Assembly: GCA_002359425.1 (NCBI GenBank)
Contig: DEMY01000087.1
Location: 15,305-22,804, forward strand
DNA from: Clostridiales bacterium UBA2658
GTDB lineage: Bacteria > Bacillota > Clostridia > Oscillospirales > Oscillospiraceae
Direction: 5' to 3'
Length of the DNA stretch: 7,500 nt
Shown: positions 1 through 5,154 of the stretch, piece by piece
Layout of the letters: every line of letters starts with the position of its first letter
Position numbering within the stretch: position 1 is the stretch's first letter
Notes under the pieces: model-generated
Databases searched by the model: none
The model's input: the letters and a program-made list of their open reading frames with translations, nothing else
What the model was told of the DNA's origin: nothing
Made by a program: the position numbers and the translations under genes

Positions 1-1062
1 AAACAGCAGGAGCTGCTCGGGCCGATTCTCCGGCACGAGGGCAAACGTCCGGATACAAAGCGCACGTACCTTTGTGTCCCATTTAAAATTTTCGCAAAAC
101 AGCGCGTAGCAGATTTCGGCCAGTTCCTTCGCGTCCCTCGTCGCAATCTCCGTGCGGGTCTGAAGCTGCTTAAACGCCAACCCGTTGTTGCGAACGGTGA
201 GCTGCACGCCGGTCGCGAGAAGGCCGTTCGCGCGCAGGCGGTAACCGACGTCCTGCGCAAGTTCCAGCAAAACGCGCCAGACCTCCTCGTTTGTCAAAAG
301 ATCCGAAACACAGGTTACGCCATGACTGATGGATTTGACCGGGGCATCAAACCCGTTCGTCATCACGCGGGACTGATCCTTTCCGGCGGCATAGGTCCAG
401 AGCGCAAGGCCGTTAACGCCCAAAATCTCCCGCAGAAATTCCGGCGACGCGGCGGCAATATCGCCAATGGTGTGAATCCCGTATTTGGCAAGCTTTTTCG
501 TTGTCGCGGGACCACAATAGAGCAAATTGGAAGCGGGCTGCGGCCAGACCTTACCGCGAAAATCTTCCTCTGTGATGACGGTCACCGCATCCGGCTTTTT
601 CATATCCGAACCAAGCTTTGCAAAGATTTTATTGAACGAAACGCCGACGCTGACGGTAAGGCCAAGTTCGCTTTTCATCGTCTGGCAGAGATCCTCCGCG
701 ACGGAAATAGGATCGTCCGTTGTACCCGTGAGGTCGAGCCATGCCTCGTCTGGACCGAATGGCTCCATGCGATCCGTATAGCGCAGGTAAATTTCATGTG
801 CAAGACCTGAGTATTTGATGTACTGGTCATACTGCGGAGGCACGACAATCAGATCGGGGCAAAGCTCCTTTGCCTGCCAGATCGCCATCGCGGTCTTGAC
901 ACCCGCTTCCTTCGCTCTTTGACTCTTTGCAAGCACGATGCCGTGCCGCGTTTCCTCCGACCCGCACACTGCTACAGCTTTTCCGCGTAATTTGGGATTT
1001 AGCATCAGTTCGACCGAAGCGTAAAAGGCATTCAGGTCGCTGTGTAAGATCATTCTTGCCAT
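1..1062 (-). CDS. dinB: DNA polymerase IV (Y-family translesion polymerase), 3' partial
   Basis: Error-prone polymerase that copies past DNA lesions in the cytoplasm. The window holds 354 residues from ATG at 1062; the frame is still open at base 1 and ends there in EQLLLF, so little beyond the beta-clamp-binding tail is likely to be missing (family about 350-420 residues). Visible family motifs: HSDLNAFYASVE at residues 7-18 (D9 metal ligand), GPDEAWLDLTG around 103-113 (D105, E106 catalytic acids), SFNKIFAKLGSDMKKP at 142-157, and a helix-hairpin-helix at about 180-203 (LLYCGPATTKKL). The EPFGxDEAWLD form is typical of clostridial Pol IV rather than the SIDEA form. The start is supported by AAGGGGAAG at 1072-1080; an ATG at 1070 is out of frame. 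It is read divergently from the ClbS-like gene, from its own strong promoter. No CGAAC-N4-GTTCG LexA box was seen upstream. Confidence 0.95.
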   Translation of the reverse strand, partial: MARMILHSDLNAFYASVELMLNPKLRGKAVAVCGSEETRHGIVLAKSQRAKEAGVKTAMAIWQAKELCPDLIVVPPQYDQYIKYSGLAHEIYLRYTDRMEPFGPDEAWLDLTGTTDDPISVAEDLCQTMKSELGLTVSVGVSFNKIFAKLGSDMKKPDAVTVITEEDFRGKVWPQPASNLLYCGPATTKKLAKYGIHTIGDIAAASPEFLREILGVNGLALWTYAAGKDQSRVMTNGFDAPVKSISHGVTCVSDLLTNEEVWRVLLELAQDVGYRLRANGLLATGVQLTVRNNGLAFKQLQTRTEIATRDAKELAEICYALFCENFKWDTKVRALCIRTFALVPENRPEQLLLF

Positions 1063-1104
1063 TTTTTCATCTTCCCCTTGACAAAACATGCAGATCGCAT
1101 CACA

Positions 1105-1146
1105 TAATATGCGCTCATCATTCACGTTGTTATTATACGCATATTA
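1105..1146. repeat. 9-bp inverted repeat centred on the predicted dinB start point
   Basis: TAATATGCG at 1105-1113 and CGCATATTA at 1138-1146 are perfect reverse complements 24 bases apart, centred at 1125.5. That is almost exactly the predicted transcription start, and the outer arm abuts the -10 box inside the spacer. It could be an operator. It does not look like the Gram-positive LexA box. Confidence 0.5.
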
Positions 1147-1160
1147 CTTTCACATGTCAA
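1132..1160 (-). promoter_or_regulatory. Perfect-consensus sigma-A promoter of dinB
   Basis: Read on the minus strand, TTGACA (1155-1160) and TATAAT (1132-1137) are separated by exactly 17 bases. Both hexamers match the consensus fully. Transcription should start near 1125, giving a leader of about 63 nt before the dinB ATG at 1062. Confidence 0.88.
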
Positions 1161-1276
1161 GCGACGCATACGTAGATCACACACAAGCATTTTGGGCCTT
1201 TACGAGGCACGTCCATCATCAATTCTTTTTGACGCCCCGGGGACTTTTACGATATCGTTTTGCGCAAACTGCGTAT

Positions 1277-1318
1277 ACAGCAAATCGGCTAGTCCTTTCG
1301 GACCGGCCGATTTGCTGT
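1277..1318 (+). terminator. Long hairpin, possible terminator without a visible gene
   Basis: ACAGCAAATCGGC (1277-1289) pairs perfectly with GCCGATTTGCTGT (1306-1318), and GTCC/GGAC (1292-1295 with 1300-1303) extends the stem around a TTTC loop. Only TCTTCT follows, so the T tract on the plus strand is poor, and there is none on the minus strand. No plus-strand gene is recognisable upstream, so what it would terminate is unknown. The fold is certain; the terminator role is a guess. Confidence 0.4.
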
Positions 1319-1341
1319 TCTTCTGAAGAATCTGCTTGCAG
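1318..1341. repeat. Two further short inverted repeats next to the long hairpin
   Basis: TTCTTC-T-GAAGAA (1318-1330) and CTGC-TT-GCAG (1332-1341) follow the long hairpin without a gap. They end just upstream of the promoter at 1349. They might be operator sites or parts of one larger fold. Confidence 0.35.
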
Positions 1342-1348
1342 CAGTCTT

Positions 1349-1378
1349 TTGTGTATGTCTTTACAATGGTGTTATAAT
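1349..1378 (+). promoter_or_regulatory. Probable promoter toward the ClbS-like gene
   Basis: TTGTGT (1349-1354), an 18-base spacer and TATAAT (1373-1378). The -10 box is perfect and the -35 box weak. Transcription would start near 1385, leaving an unusually long leader of about 355 nt before the coding start at 1742. The same arrangement, with the same hexamers and spacing, recurs upstream of the glycosyltransferase at 4986-5015. Confidence 0.6.
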
Positions 1379-1390
1379 CATGTTAAAATA
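1349..1390 (+). repeat. 42-bp promoter-region repeat, copy A
   Basis: An ungapped alignment with 4986-5027 gives 33 identical bases of 42. From 1370 on, the last 21 bases differ at only two positions (GTTATAAT, then ATG, then TAAAATA). Similarity stops abruptly after the TAAAATA block. Confidence 0.55.
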
Positions 1391-1741
1391 GCATATTAAA
1401 TGCAACTACAAAATGGCGCGGATACTTCAATCGTTTATTGGAACAAGCTTTTTATAGCAGAACAATATAAGTCCTCAAATGCAACAGTCAGTCTGCAGGT
1501 GCTGCTTACGCCGTCTGGCAGGGACACTTCAAGTGGATACCTAGATTGCCCAATACGGCGCAGGCCACAGCTAGACTGCGTGCTGTCTGTACCGTTTTCG
1601 CAGGCTCGATATGCCCCGGCGCGAAGCAAAAAGCGTATTGGCACTTTTGTAAACAGAGTTGGAAGTATAAACAAGCGCAGCACAAAGGGCCTGAAATGTA
1701 AATTTCTATGCCCACTTGCTGTTGGTGAGGGAGGAACTGTA
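1391..1741. other. Leader/intergenic stretch open in several frames
   Basis: No start codon with a ribosome site was found between the promoter and the ClbS-like start. The clbS frame itself is open back to 1400. A second plus frame is open from 1471 to the TAA at 1699-1701 (76 residues, no usable start; protein-like pieces such as GAAYAVWQGHFKWIP and CPGAKQKAYWHFCKQS). Two minus frames are also open here. A hairpin, GGGC/GCCC plus GAAAT/ATTTC (1687-1713), sits about 15 bases before the ribosome site. The stretch may be a structured leader or a remnant of an older gene; neither is proved. Confidence 0.4.
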
Positions 1742-2296
1742 ATGTCAAGACCCACAACAAAAGCGGATTTAATTCAAACGGCAAATGAACAGTTTGAAAA
1801 GATGTGGAAGCTCATCAATGCTATGACGGAAGATGAGCGAAGCGCGACTTTTAATTTCGGTGATGACTTCAATAGAAAAGAAGCGCACTGGAAACGCGAT
1901 AAAAACATTCGGGATATCCTTATCCATTTGTACGAATGGCATCAGCTCTTGCTGAATTGGATTGAAGCGAATAAAAACGGAGAACCAAGGCCGTTTTTAC
2001 CCGAGCCTTATAACTGGAAAACATATGGCGATATGAACGTCAAGTTCTGGGAGAAACATCAGTCTACGCCTTTTGAAGATTCAAAGAAATTGCTTCTTGA
2101 AAGTCATAAAAAAGTGTTGGATCTGATTGAGCAGTTTTCAAATGAGGAACTGTTTGAAAGCAAACACTTTAATTGGACAGGGACGACGAGTCTTGGAAGT
2201 TACTGCATTTCCACAACATCCAGCCATTACGACTGGGCAATAAAAAAACTCAAGCAGCACATAAAATCATATCGGAATGTGAATGCCAAAGCCTGA
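1742..2296 (+). CDS. ClbS/DfsB family four-helix-bundle protein (DUF1706)
   Basis: A 184-residue cytoplasmic protein of the DinB-like four-helix-bundle superfamily, unrelated to DNA polymerase DinB. Family signs: N-terminal SRPTTKADLIQTANEQFEKMWKLI, helix IRDILIHLYEWHQLLLNWI (about 56-74), FLPEPYNWKTYGDMN (85-99), KVLDLIEQFSNEELF (124-138) and the FNWTGTTSLGSYCISTTSSHYDWAIKKLK tail region (143-171), which follows the order seen in E. coli ClbS. The length matches the usual 165-185. ClbS hydrolyses the cyclopropane of colibactin and protects the producer; related proteins occur widely without the toxin genes, so the substrate here is unknown. ATG at 1742 is chosen because GGGAGGA lies 6 bases upstream. 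The frame is open upstream to 1400, but that extension has no family similarity and no ribosome site. A strong terminator follows, so the gene is probably monocistronic. Confidence 0.88.
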   Translation: MSRPTTKADLIQTANEQFEKMWKLINAMTEDERSATFNFGDDFNRKEAHWKRDKNIRDILIHLYEWHQLLLNWIEANKNGEPRPFLPEPYNWKTYGDMNVKFWEKHQSTPFEDSKKLLLESHKKVLDLIEQFSNEELFESKHFNWTGTTSLGSYCISTTSSHYDWAIKKLKQHIKSYRNVNAKA

Positions 2297-2381
2297 TGGA
2301 AAGGCAAAACATTAAGCATAGGCCAGGTTCAAACCGCCTCGCCTAAGGTGGCCCATAACTCCCTTTATCCCTACATCATGG

Positions 2382-2420
2382 AAAGACGGCGTCTGGCTTG
2401 TCCCAGACGCCGTCTTTTTT
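2382..2420 (+). terminator. Strong rho-independent terminator after the ClbS-like gene
   Basis: A perfect 15-bp stem (2382-2396 with 2403-2417, arms AAAGACGGCGTCTGG and its complement), 6-base loop and a T run to 2420. It sits between convergent genes. The minus-strand copy has only three T after the stem, so it may stop the sigma operon less efficiently from the other side. Confidence 0.92.
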
Positions 2421-2444
2421 AAATGCCTATAAAATAGGAAATAT

Positions 2445-2543
2445 TCAGAAAGCTGCGGGCTTGTGCTTCTTACAAATCAGAACCAGAGCAATGCTTGCCA
2501 CAGCGCAAAAGAAGAAAGCCCAAAAACACGAACCGTGCCTCAT
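2445..2543 (-). CDS. Possible 32-residue membrane microprotein
   Basis: The ORF starts with MRHGSCFWAFFFC, continues as one hydrophobic segment (about residues 6-23) and ends in a basic tail, CKKHKPAAF. This is the shape of a single-pass small membrane protein with a positive-inside C terminus. The only ribosome-site candidate is a weak GGCGAG 8 bases before ATG 2543. It lies downstream of the secreted-protein gene, in the same frame, with no other stop between that gene's TGA (2577-2579) and this ATG. It could be a separately translated operon member, a readthrough extension, or chance. No family recognised. Confidence 0.35.
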   Translation of the reverse strand: MRHGSCFWAFFFCAVASIALVLICKKHKPAAF

Positions 2544-2576
2544 AAAATCAGCTCGCCATAAGGGTATGAGCCACGT

Positions 2577-3032
2577 TCAAGTGCAAACGACAGAACTTGA
2601 ATTGTAAACGCGGGTCTCCATCTGATCGCCCTTCCTTGCTACGGCTGTTATGACGGCGCGATATGTGTTCCCTTTGGAGTCATAAAACGAATAGTCGCCG
2701 CTATATATATTGGTATTATATGAAAGGAACTCGGGGTGGTCGGAGGAATAGAGCGTTTGATATTCACTCCATGTACCGTTTACATTTTTCTGAATTTGTA
2801 GCGTAAGCACGCCTAGTTTATCCATAGTCGTTTTGGCATAAATATTAGTTTCGGTTATGATCAGGTGATTGCTTCTGGCGTCAATTCCTATGATGGCTTT
2901 GACCAAAAGATCGCTCGAACGCATCACGGGACCGTCATCAGCCGCAGGTGTGCTGGCCTCTGCGGCGTTGGCCGCGCTTAGAGACGCGACCATTAAAATC
3001 GCTAAAAGTATCGCGGAAATCTGTTTCTTCAT
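2577..3032 (-). CDS. Small secreted protein, third gene of the sigma operon (possibly DUF6147-like)
   Basis: A 151-residue precursor with a clear Sec signal peptide: MKKQ, a hydrophobic core at about 6-20, then ANA/AEAS with probable cleavage after residue 23 or 24. The mature part of about 128 residues is Thr/Ser/Tyr-rich and alternates like a beta sandwich (VLTLQIQKNVNGTWSEYQ, GNTYRAVITAVARKGD). This recalls secreted DUF6147-type proteins of Firmicutes, but the match is by general look only. The only cysteine is the penultimate residue (VVCT end). GGAGGG lies 4 bases before ATG 3032. The gene begins 14 bases after the anti-sigma stop, so it is very probably cotranscribed and may be the ligand, target or effector of the sigma system. 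No enzymatic motif seen. Confidence 0.82.
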   Translation of the reverse strand: MKKQISAILLAILMVASLSAANAAEASTPAADDGPVMRSSDLLVKAIIGIDARSNHLIITETNIYAKTTMDKLGVLTLQIQKNVNGTWSEYQTLYSSDHPEFLSYNTNIYSGDYSFYDSKGNTYRAVITAVARKGDQMETRVYNSSSVVCT

Positions 3033-3046
3033 AATACCCTCCAGTC

Positions 3047-3901
3047 TTATTCTCCGATTGAGTCAATCATTTGCTTTAATTCGTCTTCGGAAAGTTTGCC
3101 GTTGATTGCGCATGAGTATTTGCCGGTCTGCCAGCCGGCGCTGCTGTCGCCGTTGTTCGTAATGAGGTAGTAGGTCACGCCGTTTTTGGAGTACGTTTTG
3201 CCACCGGCGTCTTTTTCCACATATTCGACATAGCCGCTGCTGCCGTTGCACCGCGTGATATTAACGAGCACCTCCCCGCGAGCGGAGTCATAGACCGCAC
3301 TGTAGCCTTTGGACAGCTCGCTGCCGGTCACCAGCACCTTGACGAGCGTATAATCCTCCGGCACCCACGCGGGATAAATGGACGAGTCCTCACCGTTTTT
3401 TACAAGGGCCTCCTTTAATGAGCTGTATCCACCGTCTGTGGGTTCTGACAGCTCCGTGGTTCCGGATGGCCCTCTGTAAATCTGGATAACGTCCTTCGTC
3501 CACCTGTAAACGGTTTCAAACGGATCGTGCCCAAAAGCTTTTGCGGAAACGGTCAAAATGAGCACGGCGGCAACAACGATCTCGGCAACCCTCGCAAAGC
3601 GGGCCGGTTTCCTTCTACTCGCTGCGTCATCCCGGCGGGCGGTAAAAAGCGCGGGATAATCTTTTTCCAGCTCCGCAAGGGTCTGGCGCGGGTCGAAGTC
3701 CTCCACGACCGGCGCGCGATCCTGCAAAAGCGCAAGATACCGCTCGAGCTTTTCTGTGTCGAGCGCATCCTCCGTTTCTGCTTCCAACATTTGATCTATT
3801 TCATTGAGCAATTCCAAATTTGAGGGAATTGCTTTTTCCGCAGCACCGAAGGAACCACCAGCGTTATCCGTCTTTGCATTGCCGCTTTTTTTGATCGACA
3901 T
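3047..3901 (-). CDS. Membrane anti-sigma factor with extracytoplasmic DUF4367 domain
   Basis: A 284-residue single-pass protein. Residues 1-103 are cytoplasmic, acidic and helical (NLELLNEIDQMLEAETEDALDTEKLERYLALL at about 28-59), the likely sigma-binding part. Residues 104-122 (VAEIVVAAVLILTVSAKAF) form one membrane helix, preceded by basic RRKPARFAR. The rest lies outside and shows the DUF4367 pattern: FETVYRWTKDVIQIY after the membrane, YPAWVPEDYTL at about 176-185, YYLITNNGDSSAGWQ and a final DELKQMIDSIG. Its two cysteines (218 and 264) are both in the outer domain and could form a disulfide. No HxxxCxxC zinc-finger of the classic ZAS type is present. AGGAGG 7 bases before ATG 3901 is an excellent ribosome site. 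It starts 56 bases after the sigma gene, the usual order for such pairs. Confidence 0.88.
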   Translation of the reverse strand: MSIKKSGNAKTDNAGGSFGAAEKAIPSNLELLNEIDQMLEAETEDALDTEKLERYLALLQDRAPVVEDFDPRQTLAELEKDYPALFTARRDDAASRRKPARFARVAEIVVAAVLILTVSAKAFGHDPFETVYRWTKDVIQIYRGPSGTTELSEPTDGGYSSLKEALVKNGEDSSIYPAWVPEDYTLVKVLVTGSELSKGYSAVYDSARGEVLVNITRCNGSSGYVEYVEKDAGGKTYSKNGVTYYLITNNGDSSAGWQTGKYSCAINGKLSEDELKQMIDSIGE

Positions 3902-3957
3902 TTCAGTACCTCCTGATCTATATATCCGACAAACGAGAGCACCTGTGACAGCGTTCG

Positions 3958-4440
3958 TTATTTTTCTTTCGCAAGCATAGTCCTACATTTTTGGACAGTT
4001 CTGGACAAGCGTTTCCGGCAGGCGTTCGGTGTGATACCATAAAGCTCGGCAATATCCGGGCTGGAGAGGCCTTTGTCTATATGCAGAAGGAGCAACTCCC
4101 GCTCACTGTCGGAGAGCTTTTCCGGGAGATAGCTGCGCATGGGAAGCTCAATATTTTCTGCCGACGACAGTATGTTCTCGTCGGATATCGGGATCTCCGC
4201 CTTATGATAGGCTCTGCCCAGCTCGCGCTTCGTCAAAAACTGCAAGGTCAGGTACAGCCACGCCTCCGGCTTTTCGTGCTGCTCCAAAATGTCTGCCTTC
4301 ATGCTGGCGATCAGAAACGTTTCCTGCACCAGATCTTTTGCTGTTTCCGTGTCGCCGGTGCGGCGGTAAGTGAGCTGAACCATGGCAGAGGAGTGCCGCA
4401 GGGCAAGCTCTTCGATTAATTTGCTTTGGGTCTTTGTCAT
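3958..4440 (-). CDS. ECF-type RNA polymerase sigma factor
   Basis: A 160-residue two-domain sigma factor. Region 2 spans about 15-75, with GDTETAKDLVQETFLIA at 29-45 (the DLVQETF helix that binds core polymerase and opens the -10 element). Region 4 spans about 105-156, with LSDSERELLLLHIDKGLSSPDIAELYGITPNACRKRLSRTVQKCR, whose helix-turn-helix lies at about 126-147 and reads the -35 element. No sigma region 1 or 3, as expected for ECF proteins. ATG 4440 has AGAGGG 6 bases upstream. It is first in an operon with its presumed anti-sigma factor and a secreted protein. Expression starts from a vegetative-type promoter at 4557-4584; no convincing ECF-type self-recognised promoter was found. Confidence 0.92.
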   Translation of the reverse strand: MTKTQSKLIEELALRHSSAMVQLTYRRTGDTETAKDLVQETFLIASMKADILEQHEKPEAWLYLTLQFLTKRELGRAYHKAEIPISDENILSSAENIELPMRSYLPEKLSDSERELLLLHIDKGLSSPDIAELYGITPNACRKRLSRTVQKCRTMLAKEK

Positions 4441-4478
4441 TTACATCCCTCTTTCTGCTGTATCAAAGGAATTAGGGC

Positions 4479-4494
4479 ATCTGGTAAACCAGAT
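4479..4494. promoter_or_regulatory. 16-bp palindrome in the sigma operon leader
   Basis: ATCTGGT-AA-ACCAGAT is a perfect palindrome lying between the predicted start of transcription (about 4550) and the sigma ATG (4440). It may be a repressor operator or a short leader hairpin (6-bp stem, 4-base loop). Confidence 0.4.
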
Positions 4495-4556
4495 TCATCA
4501 TAACGGGCACACTTTGCGAATCCGTAACCGTTCACACCAAAATTTACTTTTTATTA

Positions 4557-4584
4557 ATTATACCATATTCGACCGATACTGCAA
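4557..4584 (-). promoter_or_regulatory. Promoter of the sigma/anti-sigma operon
   Basis: On the minus strand: TTGCAG (4579-4584), a 16-base spacer ending in TGG, then TATAAT (4557-4562). The TG one base before the -10 makes it an extended -10 promoter. The leader is about 110 nt. It looks like a housekeeping promoter rather than an ECF promoter. Confidence 0.72.
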
Positions 4585-4618
4585 TTGAGATGTCGAACAC
4601 ACAAGCTTTTCCTTCCCA

Positions 4619-4665
4619 ACAAAAAATCCAAACCCGTAGCCTATAGAGGCAACGCGGTTCGGATT
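4619..4665 (-). terminator. Minus-strand rho-independent terminator with no gene before it
   Basis: In the minus-strand RNA, AAUCCGAACC (4656-4665) pairs with GGUUUGGAUU (4625-4634) through 10 pairs, one of them G-U. An inner GCC/GGC stem closes over the loop, and a U6 tract (4621-4626) follows. On the plus strand no T run follows. No protein gene ends here on the minus strand, which suggests a non-coding transcript from the right. Confidence 0.62.
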
Positions 4666-5010
4666 ATCAGTCTGCGACGCGCCATGCCGGATCGCGCTAA
4701 ATGCTTACACTGCAGCTCTTAGGCGAGCGCGGCATGAGAAACGCTTGCACAGGCGCTATCCCGCATCTCCGCGAAACGCTGCGGATCATTTCCCTTTTGG
4801 GGCCTTTTTTGCGTCAACTTTTCGAGGAAGGGCTCCGTTTCATGTGGTACGTTTCATTCAAGCACGCACTCTCATGGCGTCTGCGTTCAATCAGCGGGTT
4901 TATCTCCATCGGCGTTTCGCGATGCTATATCGGCGGTAACACAGGCCGGACGATTTTGGGTAGATCTCCTTCTTATGGAATTCGGTTGTGTATAACATTG
5001 CTATTATGTT
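4619..5010 (-). ncRNA. Candidate structured RNA with its own promoter and terminator
   Basis: A minus-strand promoter (TTGACT at 5040-5045, 17-base spacer, TAGCAT at 5017-5022) would start RNA near 5010, and an intrinsic terminator ends it at 4619. In between are paired segments: CATGCC with GGCATG (4683-4688/4731-4736), stacked on GCGCT with AGCGC (4694-4698/4726-4730), and a TCCGC/GCGGA stem near 4767-4784. No convincing protein gene was found on either strand: the plus frame 4701-5051 has no ribosome site, and a minus frame from the ATG near 4914 gives 31 residues, then a TGA, then more open frame. It could be a regulatory RNA or a repeat-type element. No RNA family recognised. Confidence 0.28.
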
Positions 5011-5015
5011 ATAAT
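4986..5015 (+). promoter_or_regulatory. Probable promoter of the glycosyltransferase gene
   Basis: TTGTGT (4986-4991), an 18-base spacer and TATAAT (5010-5015): the same boxes and spacing as at 1349-1378. It overlaps the -10 region of the candidate minus-strand promoter at 5017-5045, so the two could interfere. The leader to ATG 5155 is about 130 nt. Confidence 0.6.
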
Positions 5016-5027
5016 TATGCTAAAATA
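4986..5027 (+). repeat. 42-bp promoter-region repeat, copy B
   Basis: Second copy of the element at 1349-1390: 33 of 42 bases identical without gaps, with only two differences in the last 21 bases. Confidence 0.55.
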
Positions 5028-5045
5028 AGAAATACAGAAAGTCAA
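5017..5045 (-). promoter_or_regulatory. Candidate promoter for the minus-strand RNA
   Basis: Read on the minus strand: TTGACT (5040-5045), 17 bases, TAGCAT (5017-5022). The -35 box is good and the -10 box fair (4 of 6). Confidence 0.4.
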
Positions 5046-5154
5046 ATATAATCCTTCCTGGTATGGTTTTTCGATGATTCACTATGATAAATTTCTTTAA
5101 TCATCCAAGATAATGCAGTTCCATTCGCGATACAGCGGAAAGGCGATTTCACAT

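Noticed and set aside
322..810. Plus-strand open frame of 162 codons
   Set aside because: Lies antisense within dinB, whose minus-strand motifs are unmistakable; no ribosome site.
1400..1741. N-terminal extension of the ClbS-like protein by 114 residues
   Set aside because: No ribosome site at 1400, no family similarity in the extension, and a strong GGGAGGA site exactly before the ATG at 1742, where the known family N terminus begins.
2320..2355. tRNA-like T-arm (GGTTCAAACC)
   Set aside because: No acceptor stem, anticodon arm or CCA context fits around it; only a short GGCCA/TGGCC repeat is present.
3902..3957. Internal promoter or terminator between the sigma and anti-sigma genes
   Set aside because: Only a weak 5-bp AACGA/TCGTT inverted repeat and no paired promoter boxes; the gap is short enough for cotranscription.
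4701..5051. Plus-strand open frame of 116 codons
   Set aside because: No ribosome site, runs through the glycosyltransferase promoter, and the region has hairpins and a minus-strand terminator; better explained as non-coding.
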